Both the position numbers and the translations under genes were made by a program. From Luteimonas sp. MC1750 (GTDB lineage: Bacteria > Pseudomonadota > Gammaproteobacteria > Xanthomonadales > Xanthomonadaceae), in contig NZ_CP067113.1 of NCBI RefSeq assembly GCF_016615955.1, forward strand, positions 1,798,001 through 1,862,000: 64,000 nt of DNA, given 5' to 3'. Below are positions 57,927-64,000 of this stretch, piece after piece (within the stretch, counting starts at the first letter, position 1; each line of letters starts with the position of its first letter). The notes beneath the pieces are model-generated. The model searched no databases and was not told the origin of the DNA. It worked only from the letters and a program-made list of their open reading frames with translations.

Positions 57927-58047
57927 GGCCAGGGCCCGGCCGTTGCGCGCCGGCGCGCAACGGACCGTTGCGCCCGGCACCCGCGCTGCGGACCGCCCGC
58001 GCCCCCATCCTGTGGACATCGCATCCACGCATCCACAGGACTCCGCC

Positions 58048-58602
58048 ATGGGCCAGTACCGCCTCGCCATCGTCGTCGGCAGCAATCGCCGCGACTCCAT
58101 CAACCGCAAGCTTGCCGAAGCCCTGGCGCGCCTGCTGCCCGACGACTTCGATGTCAGCTGGCCGCGCATAGACGACCTGCCGATGTACAACCTGGACCTC
58201 GAAGGCCAGCGCCCGGCCGAGGTCGAGCGCTTCACCGCTGAAATCGCCGCCGCCGACGCGGTGGCCGTGGTCATGCCCGAGCACAACCGCTCGCTGCCGG
58301 CCGTGCTGAAGAACGCCATCGACTGGGGTTCCAAGCCGATGGACGCGAATGTCTGGCGCGGCAAGCCGGCTTCGATCACCGGCACCACCCCGGGCGCGAT
58401 CGGCACCGCCGTGGGCCAGCAGCACCTGCGGCAGATCCTCGGCATCCTCGGCGCGGTGGTCCAGGGCGGCGAGGCCTACATCCAGTTCAAGCCCGACCTC
58501 GTCGGCGCCGATGGCGAATTCACCGATGCCGGCACGCGTGCCTTCATGCAGGCGCACGTGGACGGGTTCGTGGACCTGGTCCGGCGCCTGCTGCCGCGCT
58601 GA
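58048..58602 (+). CDS. NADPH-dependent FMN reductase family protein
   Basis: The 184-residue flavodoxin-like protein has the FMN-phosphate loop IVVGSNRRDSINRKLAEALA, then the MPEHNRSLPAVLKNAIDWGS motif typical of chromate/quinone reductases such as ChrR/YieF and azoreductase-like enzymes (PEYNxSxPxxLKNAID), with GKPASITGTTPGAIGTAVGQ near the second flavin contact. It probably reduces quinones or nitro/azo compounds with NAD(P)H, protecting against oxidative stress. The residue after Glu is His rather than the more common Tyr. It precedes a peroxiredoxin gene on the same strand, 52 bases away. Confidence 0.88.
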   Translation: MGQYRLAIVVGSNRRDSINRKLAEALARLLPDDFDVSWPRIDDLPMYNLDLEGQRPAEVERFTAEIAAADAVAVVMPEHNRSLPAVLKNAIDWGSKPMDANVWRGKPASITGTTPGAIGTAVGQQHLRQILGILGAVVQGGEAYIQFKPDLVGADGEFTDAGTRAFMQAHVDGFVDLVRRLLPR

Positions 58603-58654
58603 GCGGGGTGGGAGCCGGACGGGGCTAGAATCGGCCGACCCCCTGGAGTCCGTC

Positions 58655-59227
58655 ATGAACGCCATCAAGCGCAGCTTTGTCCTCGCCGCCCTCGCCCTCG
58701 CCTCCGCCTGCTCGTTCCAGGCCCGCGCGACGCTGCAGCCGGGCGATCCCGCACCGGACTTCAGCGCGCCGGCCTGGCTTGCCGGCGAGGCGTTCGAATA
58801 CTCGCTGGCCAAGGCCCTGCGTGACGGACCGGTGGTGCTTTACTTCTTCCCCGCCGCCAACACGCCGGGCTGCAACATCGAGGCCGCGCTGTTCTCGCAG
58901 GCGGTCGACGACTTCCAGGCCCGCGGGGTCTCGGTGATCGGCGTGACCGCCGGCAACACGGGGCAGCTGCGCGAGTTCTCGGCCGACAAGGCCACCTGCG
59001 CCGGCAAGTTCCCGGTGGCCGCCGACGCCGGCGCCAGGATCGCCGCCAGCTATGCCGCCACGCTGGAGCGCAAGCCGGAGATGGCGAGCCGCACGTCCTA
59101 CCTGATCGGCCAGGATGGCCGCGTCCTGGCGGTGCATTCGGACCTGAACCCGGCGCAGCACGTGAAGCGCATGCTCGAGGCCATTCCCGGCCGCGCGGAT
59201 CGCCAGTCCAGCGCCGCGCGTGACTGA
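58655..59227 (+). CDS. Exported peroxiredoxin (BCP/Prx-like thiol peroxidase)
   Basis: The 190-residue protein starts with a signal peptide (MNAIKRSFVLAALALASACS). Either lipidation at Cys19 (LASAC) or cleavage after ARA near residue 25 is possible. The thioredoxin-fold domain has LQPGDPAPDFSAPAW and the peroxidatic loop LYFFPAANTPGCNIEAALFS with Cys73 (TPGC). GVSVIGVTAGNTGQLREFSA and a second cysteine in DKATCAGKFPVAADAG follow; the latter may act as resolving residue. It would reduce peroxides in the periplasm. The context with an FMN reductase suggests redox defence. Confidence 0.88.
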   Translation: MNAIKRSFVLAALALASACSFQARATLQPGDPAPDFSAPAWLAGEAFEYSLAKALRDGPVVLYFFPAANTPGCNIEAALFSQAVDDFQARGVSVIGVTAGNTGQLREFSADKATCAGKFPVAADAGARIAASYAATLERKPEMASRTSYLIGQDGRVLAVHSDLNPAQHVKRMLEAIPGRADRQSSAARD

Positions 59228-59289
59228 GGCGCCTTCACGCGACGGTACGCCGTTTGCCACGCCGTGCAGCTCTCGTCAAGAGCATGCGA

Positions 59290-59318
59290 ACAATTTGTTA
59301 ATGCGCGATTGGTACAAT
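59290..59318 (+). promoter_or_regulatory. Candidate extended -10 promoter
   Basis: TGGTACAAT (TACAAT at 59313-59318) fits an extended -10 element. A -35 match is weak (CAATTT region around 59291-59296). It would start a transcript near 59325 with a GC-rich leader of about 175 nt before the ATG at 59499. No riboswitch or reading frame was recognised in that leader. Confidence 0.5.
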
Positions 59319-59498
59319 GGGCCCAGGACGCGCGTGCCCTCGGGCCACCCGCCGCGTCCCGGTCCGGCAGTACGACATCCCGCGGCGCGCAGCGCCAACC
59401 TCCCCGGGACGCAATCGTCCCCACTGCCCGTGCCCGCCCTCCGCAGGGCCGCCCGCCGCCGCGTGCGCGCGACGCGGCCACCCACGACAGGAGTCGAG

Positions 59499-59798
59499 AT
59501 GTCCCGCAGCAGCACCAAGAAAACCGCCACCCCCGCCACCGCCGCCGCCCCGGCCGCCGCACGGCCGCGCGCCTCCGCGCCGCTGCGCCGGAGCAGCTCC
59601 GCCGCCGCCAGCGCCGCGCATCTCACCAGCCAGCGCATCGCCGCCGACGTGGCCGCGTTCAAGAAGTCGGGCGGCCGCATCGAGGTGCTCGGCAACACGC
59701 CGCTGCGCCCGTACACCTCCCGCAGCACCACGCGCAAGGCCACCAAGGTTGCACCCAAGGCCGCCAAGGGCGGCGCCAAGGGCGGCGCCAAGGGCTGA
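59499..59798 (+). CDS. Small basic Ala/Lys/Ser-rich protein, unknown function
   Basis: With ATG at 59499 (CAGGAG upstream at 8 bases) the protein has 99 residues. The N-terminal half is a low-complexity, Arg/Lys/Ala/Ser/Thr-rich tail similar in composition to histone H1. A short structured core follows (SAAHLTSQRIAADVAAFKKS, GGRIEVLGNTPLRPYTS), and the C-terminus returns to Lys/Ala/Gly repeats (KAAKGGAKGGAKG). Nucleic-acid binding is inferred from charge. It resembles small basic proteins of xanthomonads, but no defined family is recognised. The open frame to 59220 upstream lacks coding signature. Confidence 0.7.
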   Translation: MSRSSTKKTATPATAAAPAAARPRASAPLRRSSSAAASAAHLTSQRIAADVAAFKKSGGRIEVLGNTPLRPYTSRSTTRKATKVAPKAAKGGAKGGAKG

Positions 59799-59805
59799 TC
59801 CCCGG

Positions 59806-59834
59806 GGAGACGGCGCGCCTGGCGCGCCGTCTCC
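59806..59834. terminator. Perfect 14-bp inverted repeat between convergent genes
   Basis: GGAGACGGCGCGCC (59806-59819) and its complement (59821-59834) are separated by one base. It lies 8 bases after the basic-protein stop and 31 bases after the sstT end on the other strand, so it could end transcription from both sides. No T-tract follows. Confidence 0.6.
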
Positions 59835-59865
59835 ACGCTGGCGACCGCCCCGGTCGACCGGCCCC

Positions 59866-61149
59866 TCAGGACGTCGGCTCGACGCCTGCCGGGCCACGCG
59901 CGCGCGCCGCGCCCCCGGCTCCCGCGTCCACCTCCTGTTCGACATCACGTCCCGACGTCACGCCGCAGGCCGCGGCGATGAAGACCACGTCGGTCGACGA
60001 GTTGAGCGCGGTTTCCGCCGAATCCTGCACCACCCCGACGATGAAGCCGATCGCCACCACCTGCATGGCGATGTCGTCGCTGATCCCGAACAGCCCGCAG
60101 GCCAGCGGGATCAGCAGCAGCGACCCGCCCGGCACGCCCGACGCGCCGCAGGCGCCGATCGCCGCGACCACGCTGAGAAGCAGCGCGGTGGGCAGGTCGA
60201 CCGGAATGCCCAGGGTGTGCACCGCCGCCAGCGACAGCACCGAAATCGTGATCGCCGCGCCCGCCATGTTGACCGTGGCACCAAGCGGCACCGCGACCGA
60301 ACAGGTCTCCCTGTGCAGTCCCAGCTTGCCGCAGAGCTCCATGTTGACCGGGATGTTGGCCGCCGAGGACCGGGTGAAGAACGCGGTGATACCGCTCTCG
60401 CGCAGGCAGCGCAGTACCAGCGGATAGGGATTGCGCCGGGTCACCGCGAACACGATCAGCGGATTGCCGACCAGCGCGACGAACAGCATCGCGCCGAGCA
60501 GCACCGCCAACAGGTGCGCGTAGTCCCACAGCGCCGACAGGCCGGTCTCGGCCAGGATCGACGCCACGATGCCGAACACGCCCAGCGGTGCCAGCCGGAT
60601 CACCAGCCGGACCACGCGCGTGATCGCCTCCGACAGGTCGGACAGCACCTGGCGCGTTCCCTCGCCCGCCTGCCGCAGCGCCAGGCCCAGGGCGATGCCC
60701 CAGGCCAGCAAGCCGATGTAGTTCGCCTTCACCAGCGCGTTGAGCGGATTGTCGAACACCTGCAGCACGAGGGTGCGCAGCACCTCGCCGATGCCGCCGG
60801 GCGCGCTCAGCGCGGTCTCGGCCGGGATCGTCAGCGCGAGCGTGGTCGGGAACATGAAGCTCGCCGCCACCCCCACCAGCGAGGCCATCACCGTCCCGAC
60901 CAGGTACAGCGCGAGGATCGGCCGCATGCGCGTGTCCTGGCCCTGGCGATGGTTGGCGATCGAGGCCGCGACCAGCACCAGGACCAGCACCGGGGCCACC
61001 GCCTTCAGCGCCGAGACGAACATCGTGCCGAGCAGTCCGACCGCGGCGCCCGCGGCGGGCGAGACCAGGGCCAGGACAATGCCGGCCAGCAGGCCGATGA
61101 CGATCTGGGTCACCAGGCTGGGTCGGCGCAGGAAGGACGGGAGGGGCAT
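59866..61149 (-). CDS. sstT: Serine/threonine:sodium symporter SstT
   Basis: SstT imports serine and threonine with Na+. The 427-residue membrane protein aligns closely with E. coli SstT (414): [80 protein letters not shown] (hairpin loop with serine-rich motif) and [20 protein letters not shown] with the Na+/substrate site. A polar C-terminal tail of about 27 residues is poorly conserved. The ATG at 61149 gives the typical N-terminus; the longer frame upstream is not supported. It is divergent from the DUF6522-like gene, 122 bases apart. Confidence 0.95.
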   Translation of the reverse strand: MPLPSFLRRPSLVTQIVIGLLAGIVLALVSPAAGAAVGLLGTMFVSALKAVAPVLVLVLVAASIANHRQGQDTRMRPILALYLVGTVMASLVGVAASFMFPTTLALTIPAETALSAPGGIGEVLRTLVLQVFDNPLNALVKANYIGLLAWGIALGLALRQAGEGTRQVLSDLSEAITRVVRLVIRLAPLGVFGIVASILAETGLSALWDYAHLLAVLLGAMLFVALVGNPLIVFAVTRRNPYPLVLRCLRESGITAFFTRSSAANIPVNMELCGKLGLHRETCSVAVPLGATVNMAGAAITISVLSLAAVHTLGIPVDLPTALLLSVVAAIGACGASGVPGGSLLLIPLACGLFGISDDIAMQVVAIGFIVGVVQDSAETALNSSTDVVFIAAACGVTSGRDVEQEVDAGAGGAARARGPAGVEPTS

Positions 61150-61271
61150 GGGCGGATCCGGAATGCGGCAGCCGGCCATGATAGGGCGTCCGGCGCCGGC
61201 CTGATCCAGGTCAATGCCGCGTCCGCCACGACCGGCGACCGTATGCAGGTGCCAACGCAATGGAGGACGCC

Positions 61272-61550
61272 ATGGGCCAGCCCATCCCGCTCGAACTCGC
61301 CGACCGCGCAGGCCCCGACGACATCGAAGTCGACGGCGCTCTCGTGGCCAGCGGGCTCGGGCTCGACGTGGAGGACTTCCGCGCGCTCATGGCCGCGGGC
61401 AAGGTCAGCGTCCTGTGCGAGCGCGGGACCGGCGAGGACGCCGGCCTCTACCGCGCCAGCTTCTACCACCAGGGCCGGCGCGTCCGCCTGGTGGTGGACG
61501 CGCAGGGCCGCACGGTCGGGCCGCCTGCGCCTCCTGCGCCCGGAATGTAA
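61272..61550 (+). CDS. DUF6522-like small protein
   Basis: With the ATG at 61272 and GGAGG five bases ahead, the protein has 92 residues: [60 protein letters not shown] and [19 protein letters not shown]. The CERGxGEDxGxxRxxFxxxxRRxRLxVD pattern is, from memory, that of DUF6522 proteins, whose role is unknown. An ATG four codons upstream has no Shine-Dalgarno site. It is soluble and precedes the azurin gene by 84 bases. Confidence 0.72.
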   Translation: MGQPIPLELADRAGPDDIEVDGALVASGLGLDVEDFRALMAAGKVSVLCERGTGEDAGLYRASFYHQGRRVRLVVDAQGRTVGPPAPPAPGM

Positions 61551-61634
61551 GCGCGTCGCCCACGCGCCCTTCACATGCGTGTCAGCATGCGGCGGGCCAT
61601 CATCCCCCTGTTTTCCAACCCCCACGAGGACTTC

Positions 61635-62318
61635 ATGAAATTCCATGCATCCCTGATCGCCGCCGCCTGCGCGCTCGCCCTGTCCGCCTGCGGCGGCGAG
61701 TCGCAGCAGCCCGTCGATACCGCGGCCCCCGCGCCGGCGCCGGCCACGCCCGCGGACACCGCGCCGGTCGACACCGCGCCGGTCGACGGCGCGCCCGTCG
61801 ACGGCACGACGACCCCCGCGACCGGCACCGCCCCGGCCGCGACGGACCCGACCGCCGCGGGCGGAACCGCTGGCGCCGGAACGGACGCCGCAACCTCCGC
61901 AGGGGCGGCAGCGGGTGGCGAAGCCGTGGTCACCGGCTGCAGCGTCGCGATCGAAGGCAACGACATGATGAAGTTCAACGTGTCGTCGATCACCGTGCCG
62001 TCGAGCTGCAGCGAGTTCACCATCAACCTGACCCACGTCGGCCGCCTGCCCGAGGCCGCGATGGGCCACAACGTGGTGGTCACCGCGGCGTCGAACATGG
62101 CCAGCGTGGCTGCCGACGGCATCAGCGCGGGCGCCTCGGCCGGTTACGTCAAGGCCGGCGACGACCGCGTGGTCGCCGCGACCGAGATGATCGGCGGCGG
62201 CGAAAGCACGTCGGTGACCTTCGACGTGTCCAAGCTCAAGGACGGCGGCCCCTACCAGTTCTTCTGCAGCTTCCCCGGCCACGCGGCGCTCATGAAGGGC
62301 AGCATCAGCGTCGGCTGA
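61635..62318 (+). CDS. Azurin-like blue copper lipoprotein with long linker
   Basis: Azurin carries single electrons in the periplasm. The 227-residue protein has a lipoprotein signal with Cys19 (ALSAC). An extended Ala/Thr/Pro/Asp linker (about 22-95) with short repeats (DTAPVDTAPVDGAPVDG) follows, then the cupredoxin domain. Copper ligands are His145 in MGHNVVV, and Cys211, His216 and Met220 in FFCSFPGHAALMKG; Cys102 and Cys125 fit the azurin disulfide. The linker would hold the domain away from the membrane. Typical azurins are about 128 residues and soluble. A strong hairpin follows the gene. Confidence 0.92.
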   Translation: MKFHASLIAAACALALSACGGESQQPVDTAAPAPAPATPADTAPVDTAPVDGAPVDGTTTPATGTAPAATDPTAAGGTAGAGTDAATSAGAAAGGEAVVTGCSVAIEGNDMMKFNVSSITVPSSCSEFTINLTHVGRLPEAAMGHNVVVTAASNMASVAADGISAGASAGYVKAGDDRVVAATEMIGGGESTSVTFDVSKLKDGGPYQFFCSFPGHAALMKGSISVG

Positions 62319-62336
62319 GGCCACCGCGGAACCGCC

Positions 62337-62371
62337 AGACGCCCGCGCCGGCCCGTCCGGCGCGGGCGTCT
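62337..62371 (+). terminator. Strong hairpin after the azurin gene
   Basis: A perfect 15-bp stem AGACGCCCGCGCCGG/CCGGCGCGGGCGTCT with a five-base loop starts 18 bases after the stop codon. No T-run follows, so it is terminator-like or a stability element. The rest of the 170 bases to the next gene holds no recognised site. Confidence 0.65.
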
Positions 62372-62488
62372 GCGTTCCGGGCCCGGCGGGATGGCGACGG
62401 ATAACGCCAGTAAAACATCCCGGGGACTACTGTCTGGCCTCGCGGAACGGCATCCCGCCGGCCGCCGATCGCCTGCTGGAGGTTCCGC

Positions 62489-63214
62489 ATGTCCTACTAC
62501 ACCGGTCTGGTCGCCGCCGTTCCCACGGCCCGCAAGCAGGAGTACATCGACCACGCCGCGGCGGCGTGGCCGGTGTTCGCGGCGCACGGCGCCACCCGCA
62601 TGGTCGAGACCTGGGGCGTCAACGTCCCGCACGGCCACACCACCGACTTCCACCGCTCGGTCGAGGCCGGCGACGACGAGACGGTGGTGTTCTCCTGGAT
62701 CGCCTGGCCCGACCGGGACACCTGCGATGCCGCGTGGCAGAAGATGGAGACCGACGAGGCCATGGCCGCACTGCCCGCCATGCCCTTCGACGGCAGCCGC
62801 ATGATCTACGGCGGCTTCTCGCCGGTTCTTGAAGCGGGCGAGCCGATGGGCTCGGCCTACTACCAGGGCTTCGTCCTGGCGGTGCCCGACGCGAACAAGG
62901 AGGCCTATACCGCCATGACGCACACGGGCTGGGAGATCTTCGGCCAGCGCGGCGCGCTCGGCGTGGTCGAGGCCTGGGGCGAGGACGTCCCACGCGGCAA
63001 GCGCACCGATTTCTTTCGCGCGACCAAGGCCGTCGACGGCGAGGTCCCGGCGTTCAGCTGGATCGCCTGGCCCGACCGCGCCACCTGCGACCAGGCCGAA
63101 CAGGCCATGCAGGACGACCCGGCGATGCAGGACATGCCGGAGATGCCCTTCGACGGCCGGCGCATGATGTGGGCCGGCTTCGAGCCGATCTTCGACTCCG
63201 CCACGGCGTCCTGA
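62489..63214 (+). CDS. Tandem DUF1428 (YbaA-like) protein
   Basis: The 241-residue protein consists of two consecutive DUF1428 domains (about 1-118 and 122-238). Each contains a TWG/AWG-type motif (RMVETWGVNVPHGHTTDFHR; GVVEAWGEDVPRGKRTDFFR), a WIAWPDR motif and a C-terminal MPFDGxRM motif (MPFDGSRMIYGGF; MPFDGRRMMWAGF). E. coli YbaA is a single domain of 117 residues. The fold is a dimeric alpha-beta barrel, so the fusion likely forms an internal pseudo-dimer. Function of DUF1428 is unknown. The ATG has CTGGAGG upstream at a good distance. Confidence 0.88.
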   Translation: MSYYTGLVAAVPTARKQEYIDHAAAAWPVFAAHGATRMVETWGVNVPHGHTTDFHRSVEAGDDETVVFSWIAWPDRDTCDAAWQKMETDEAMAALPAMPFDGSRMIYGGFSPVLEAGEPMGSAYYQGFVLAVPDANKEAYTAMTHTGWEIFGQRGALGVVEAWGEDVPRGKRTDFFRATKAVDGEVPAFSWIAWPDRATCDQAEQAMQDDPAMQDMPEMPFDGRRMMWAGFEPIFDSATAS

Positions 63215-63215
63215 C

Positions 63216-64000
63216 TCAGGCGGTGCCTTCGGGCGCCGTGTGCACCACGACAGCGGCGCCGGCGGCGGGAACCTCCGGGCCTGCGCTGGCGTCGCTGGCC
63301 GCTTCGACGGCGTCCGCCGGCGCCGTGAACAGGTCCCAGGCCGAAATGAACAACGCGGCGATCAGCGGGCCGATCACGAAGCCGTTGAGCCCGAACAGCG
63401 CCATGCCGCCCAGCGTGGACACCAGCACCACGTAGTCCGGCATGCGCGTGTCCTTGCCGACCAGGATGGGGCGCAGGATGTTGTCGACCAGCCCGATCAC
63501 GAACACGCCGTAGCCGATCAGCACCAGGCCCTGCACGACCGAGCCGGTCGCGAGGAAATAGATCGCCACCGGGCCCCAGACCAGGAAAGTGCCCAGCGCC
63601 GGCAGCAGCGACAGGAAGGCCATCACCACCGACCACAGCACCACGCCCTGCACGCCGAGGATCCAGAAGATCAGGCCACCGAGCGCGCCCTGCACCAGGG
63701 CCACGACGATGTTGCCCTTGACCGTGGCGCGGATGACGGTGGTGAACTTGCCGATCAGGGCGCGCTTGTGCGCCTCGTTGAGCGGGATCGCGCGGTGGAT
63801 GCGCGCGGCCAGCATCGCGCCGTCGCGGAACAGGAAGAACAGCAGGTAGAGCATCATCGCGAAGGCGATGAAGAACTGCACCGTGCCCTGGCCCAGGTTG
63901 AGCGCCTGGGTCGCGACGAACTGGCTGAGGCTGGCGGCACCGTCGGCCAGCTTGTCCTGCAGCTCGGCGACGGTACCCAGGCCCAGGCGATCCAGCAGGT
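63216..64000 (-). CDS. AI-2E/PerM-family membrane protein, N-terminus cut off by window
   Basis: The last 260 residues or so of an eight-helix AI-2E family transporter are visible. After a periplasmic helical segment come FFIAFAMMLYLLFFLFRDGA, the family motifs VVALVQGALGGLIFWILGVQ, LPALGTFLVWGPVAIYFLAT, GLVDNILRPILVGKDTRMPD and GGMALFGLNGFVIGPLIAAL, typical of PerM/YdiK/TqsA proteins. Substrates vary (autoinducer-2 export, Na+/H+ exchange), so none is assigned. The C-terminus is an Ala/Pro-rich cytoplasmic tail. It converges on the DUF1428 gene, whose stop is one base away. Confidence 0.9.
   Translation of the reverse strand, partial: LLDRLGLGTVAELQDKLADGAASLSQFVATQALNLGQGTVQFFIAFAMMLYLLFFLFRDGAMLAARIHRAIPLNEAHKRALIGKFTTVIRATVKGNIVVALVQGALGGLIFWILGVQGVVLWSVVMAFLSLLPALGTFLVWGPVAIYFLATGSVVQGLVLIGYGVFVIGLVDNILRPILVGKDTRMPDYVVLVSTLGGMALFGLNGFVIGPLIAALFISAWDLFTAPADAVEAASDASAGPEVPAAGAAVVVHTAPEGTA

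Noticed and set aside
59220..59498. N-terminal extension of the basic protein to a start at 59220
   Set aside because: The added 93 residues are Pro/Arg-rich without coding pattern, overlap the peroxiredoxin stop, and span a likely promoter.

Overview
This is a GC-rich chromosomal segment from a gammaproteobacterium of the Xanthomonadaceae/Lysobacteraceae (Luteimonas, Lysobacter, Pseudoxanthomonas or Stenotrophomonas type). The evidence is gene order (truA next to a FimV gene, nuoC and nuoD as separate genes, tRNA-Leu between secG and nuoA), the protein sequences, and an intergenic repeat of the GTAGGAGCGGCT type common in this family. Genus is inference. No phage, insertion sequence, CRISPR array or defence island is visible.

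Region 1 (1-7953, minus strand) is the translation/transcription cluster rimP-nusA-infB-rbfA-truB-rpsO-pnp, with pnp cut by the window edge. A strong sigma70-type promoter at 7925-7953 drives a structured leader of about 108 nt ending in an intrinsic terminator that competes with an upstream hairpin. A second terminator lies closer to rimP. This looks like an attenuation system for the nusA operon. rpsO has its own promoter and a leader of about 136 nt, and an intrinsic terminator separates it from pnp.

Region 2 (8023-9767, plus strand) is a ygiB-ygiC pair lying between the rimP operon and the initiator tRNA gene. Region 3 (9821-25515, minus strand) holds tRNA-fMet, the complete 14-gene nuo operon for respiratory complex I with mostly overlapping stop/start codons, tRNA-Leu(GAG) and secG.

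Region 4 (25541-40313, minus strand) is a long co-directional metabolic run: prmB, aroC, a 2-hydroxyacid dehydrogenase, trhO, asd, fimV, truA, trpF-trpB-trpA, accD, glmM, a REP-like element, a 2-oxoglutarate oxygenase and tpiA. It covers ribosomal protein methylation, chorismate and tryptophan synthesis, aspartate-family amino acids, tRNA modification, fatty-acid initiation, cell-wall sugar and glycolysis.

Region 5 (40423-64000, mixed strands) is more accessory. It contains a SCO1-like copper chaperone, phosphatidylserine decarboxylase, a DeaD helicase, two HI0933-type flavoproteins, several lipoproteins and small membrane proteins of unknown role, an HD hydrolase with a spermidine-synthase-like protein, a YbiI zinc-finger protein, two MscS-type channels (one with a BON domain), YjdM, a FAD hydroxylase, an M13 peptidase, an FMN reductase, an exported peroxiredoxin, a basic Ala/Lys-rich protein, SstT, an azurin with a long linker, a tandem DUF1428 protein, and an AI-2E-type transporter cut by the right edge.

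The most noteworthy signals are the rimP leader with mutually exclusive hairpins, the placement of ygiBC between tRNA-fMet and rimP, and the poorly characterised small genes in region 5.
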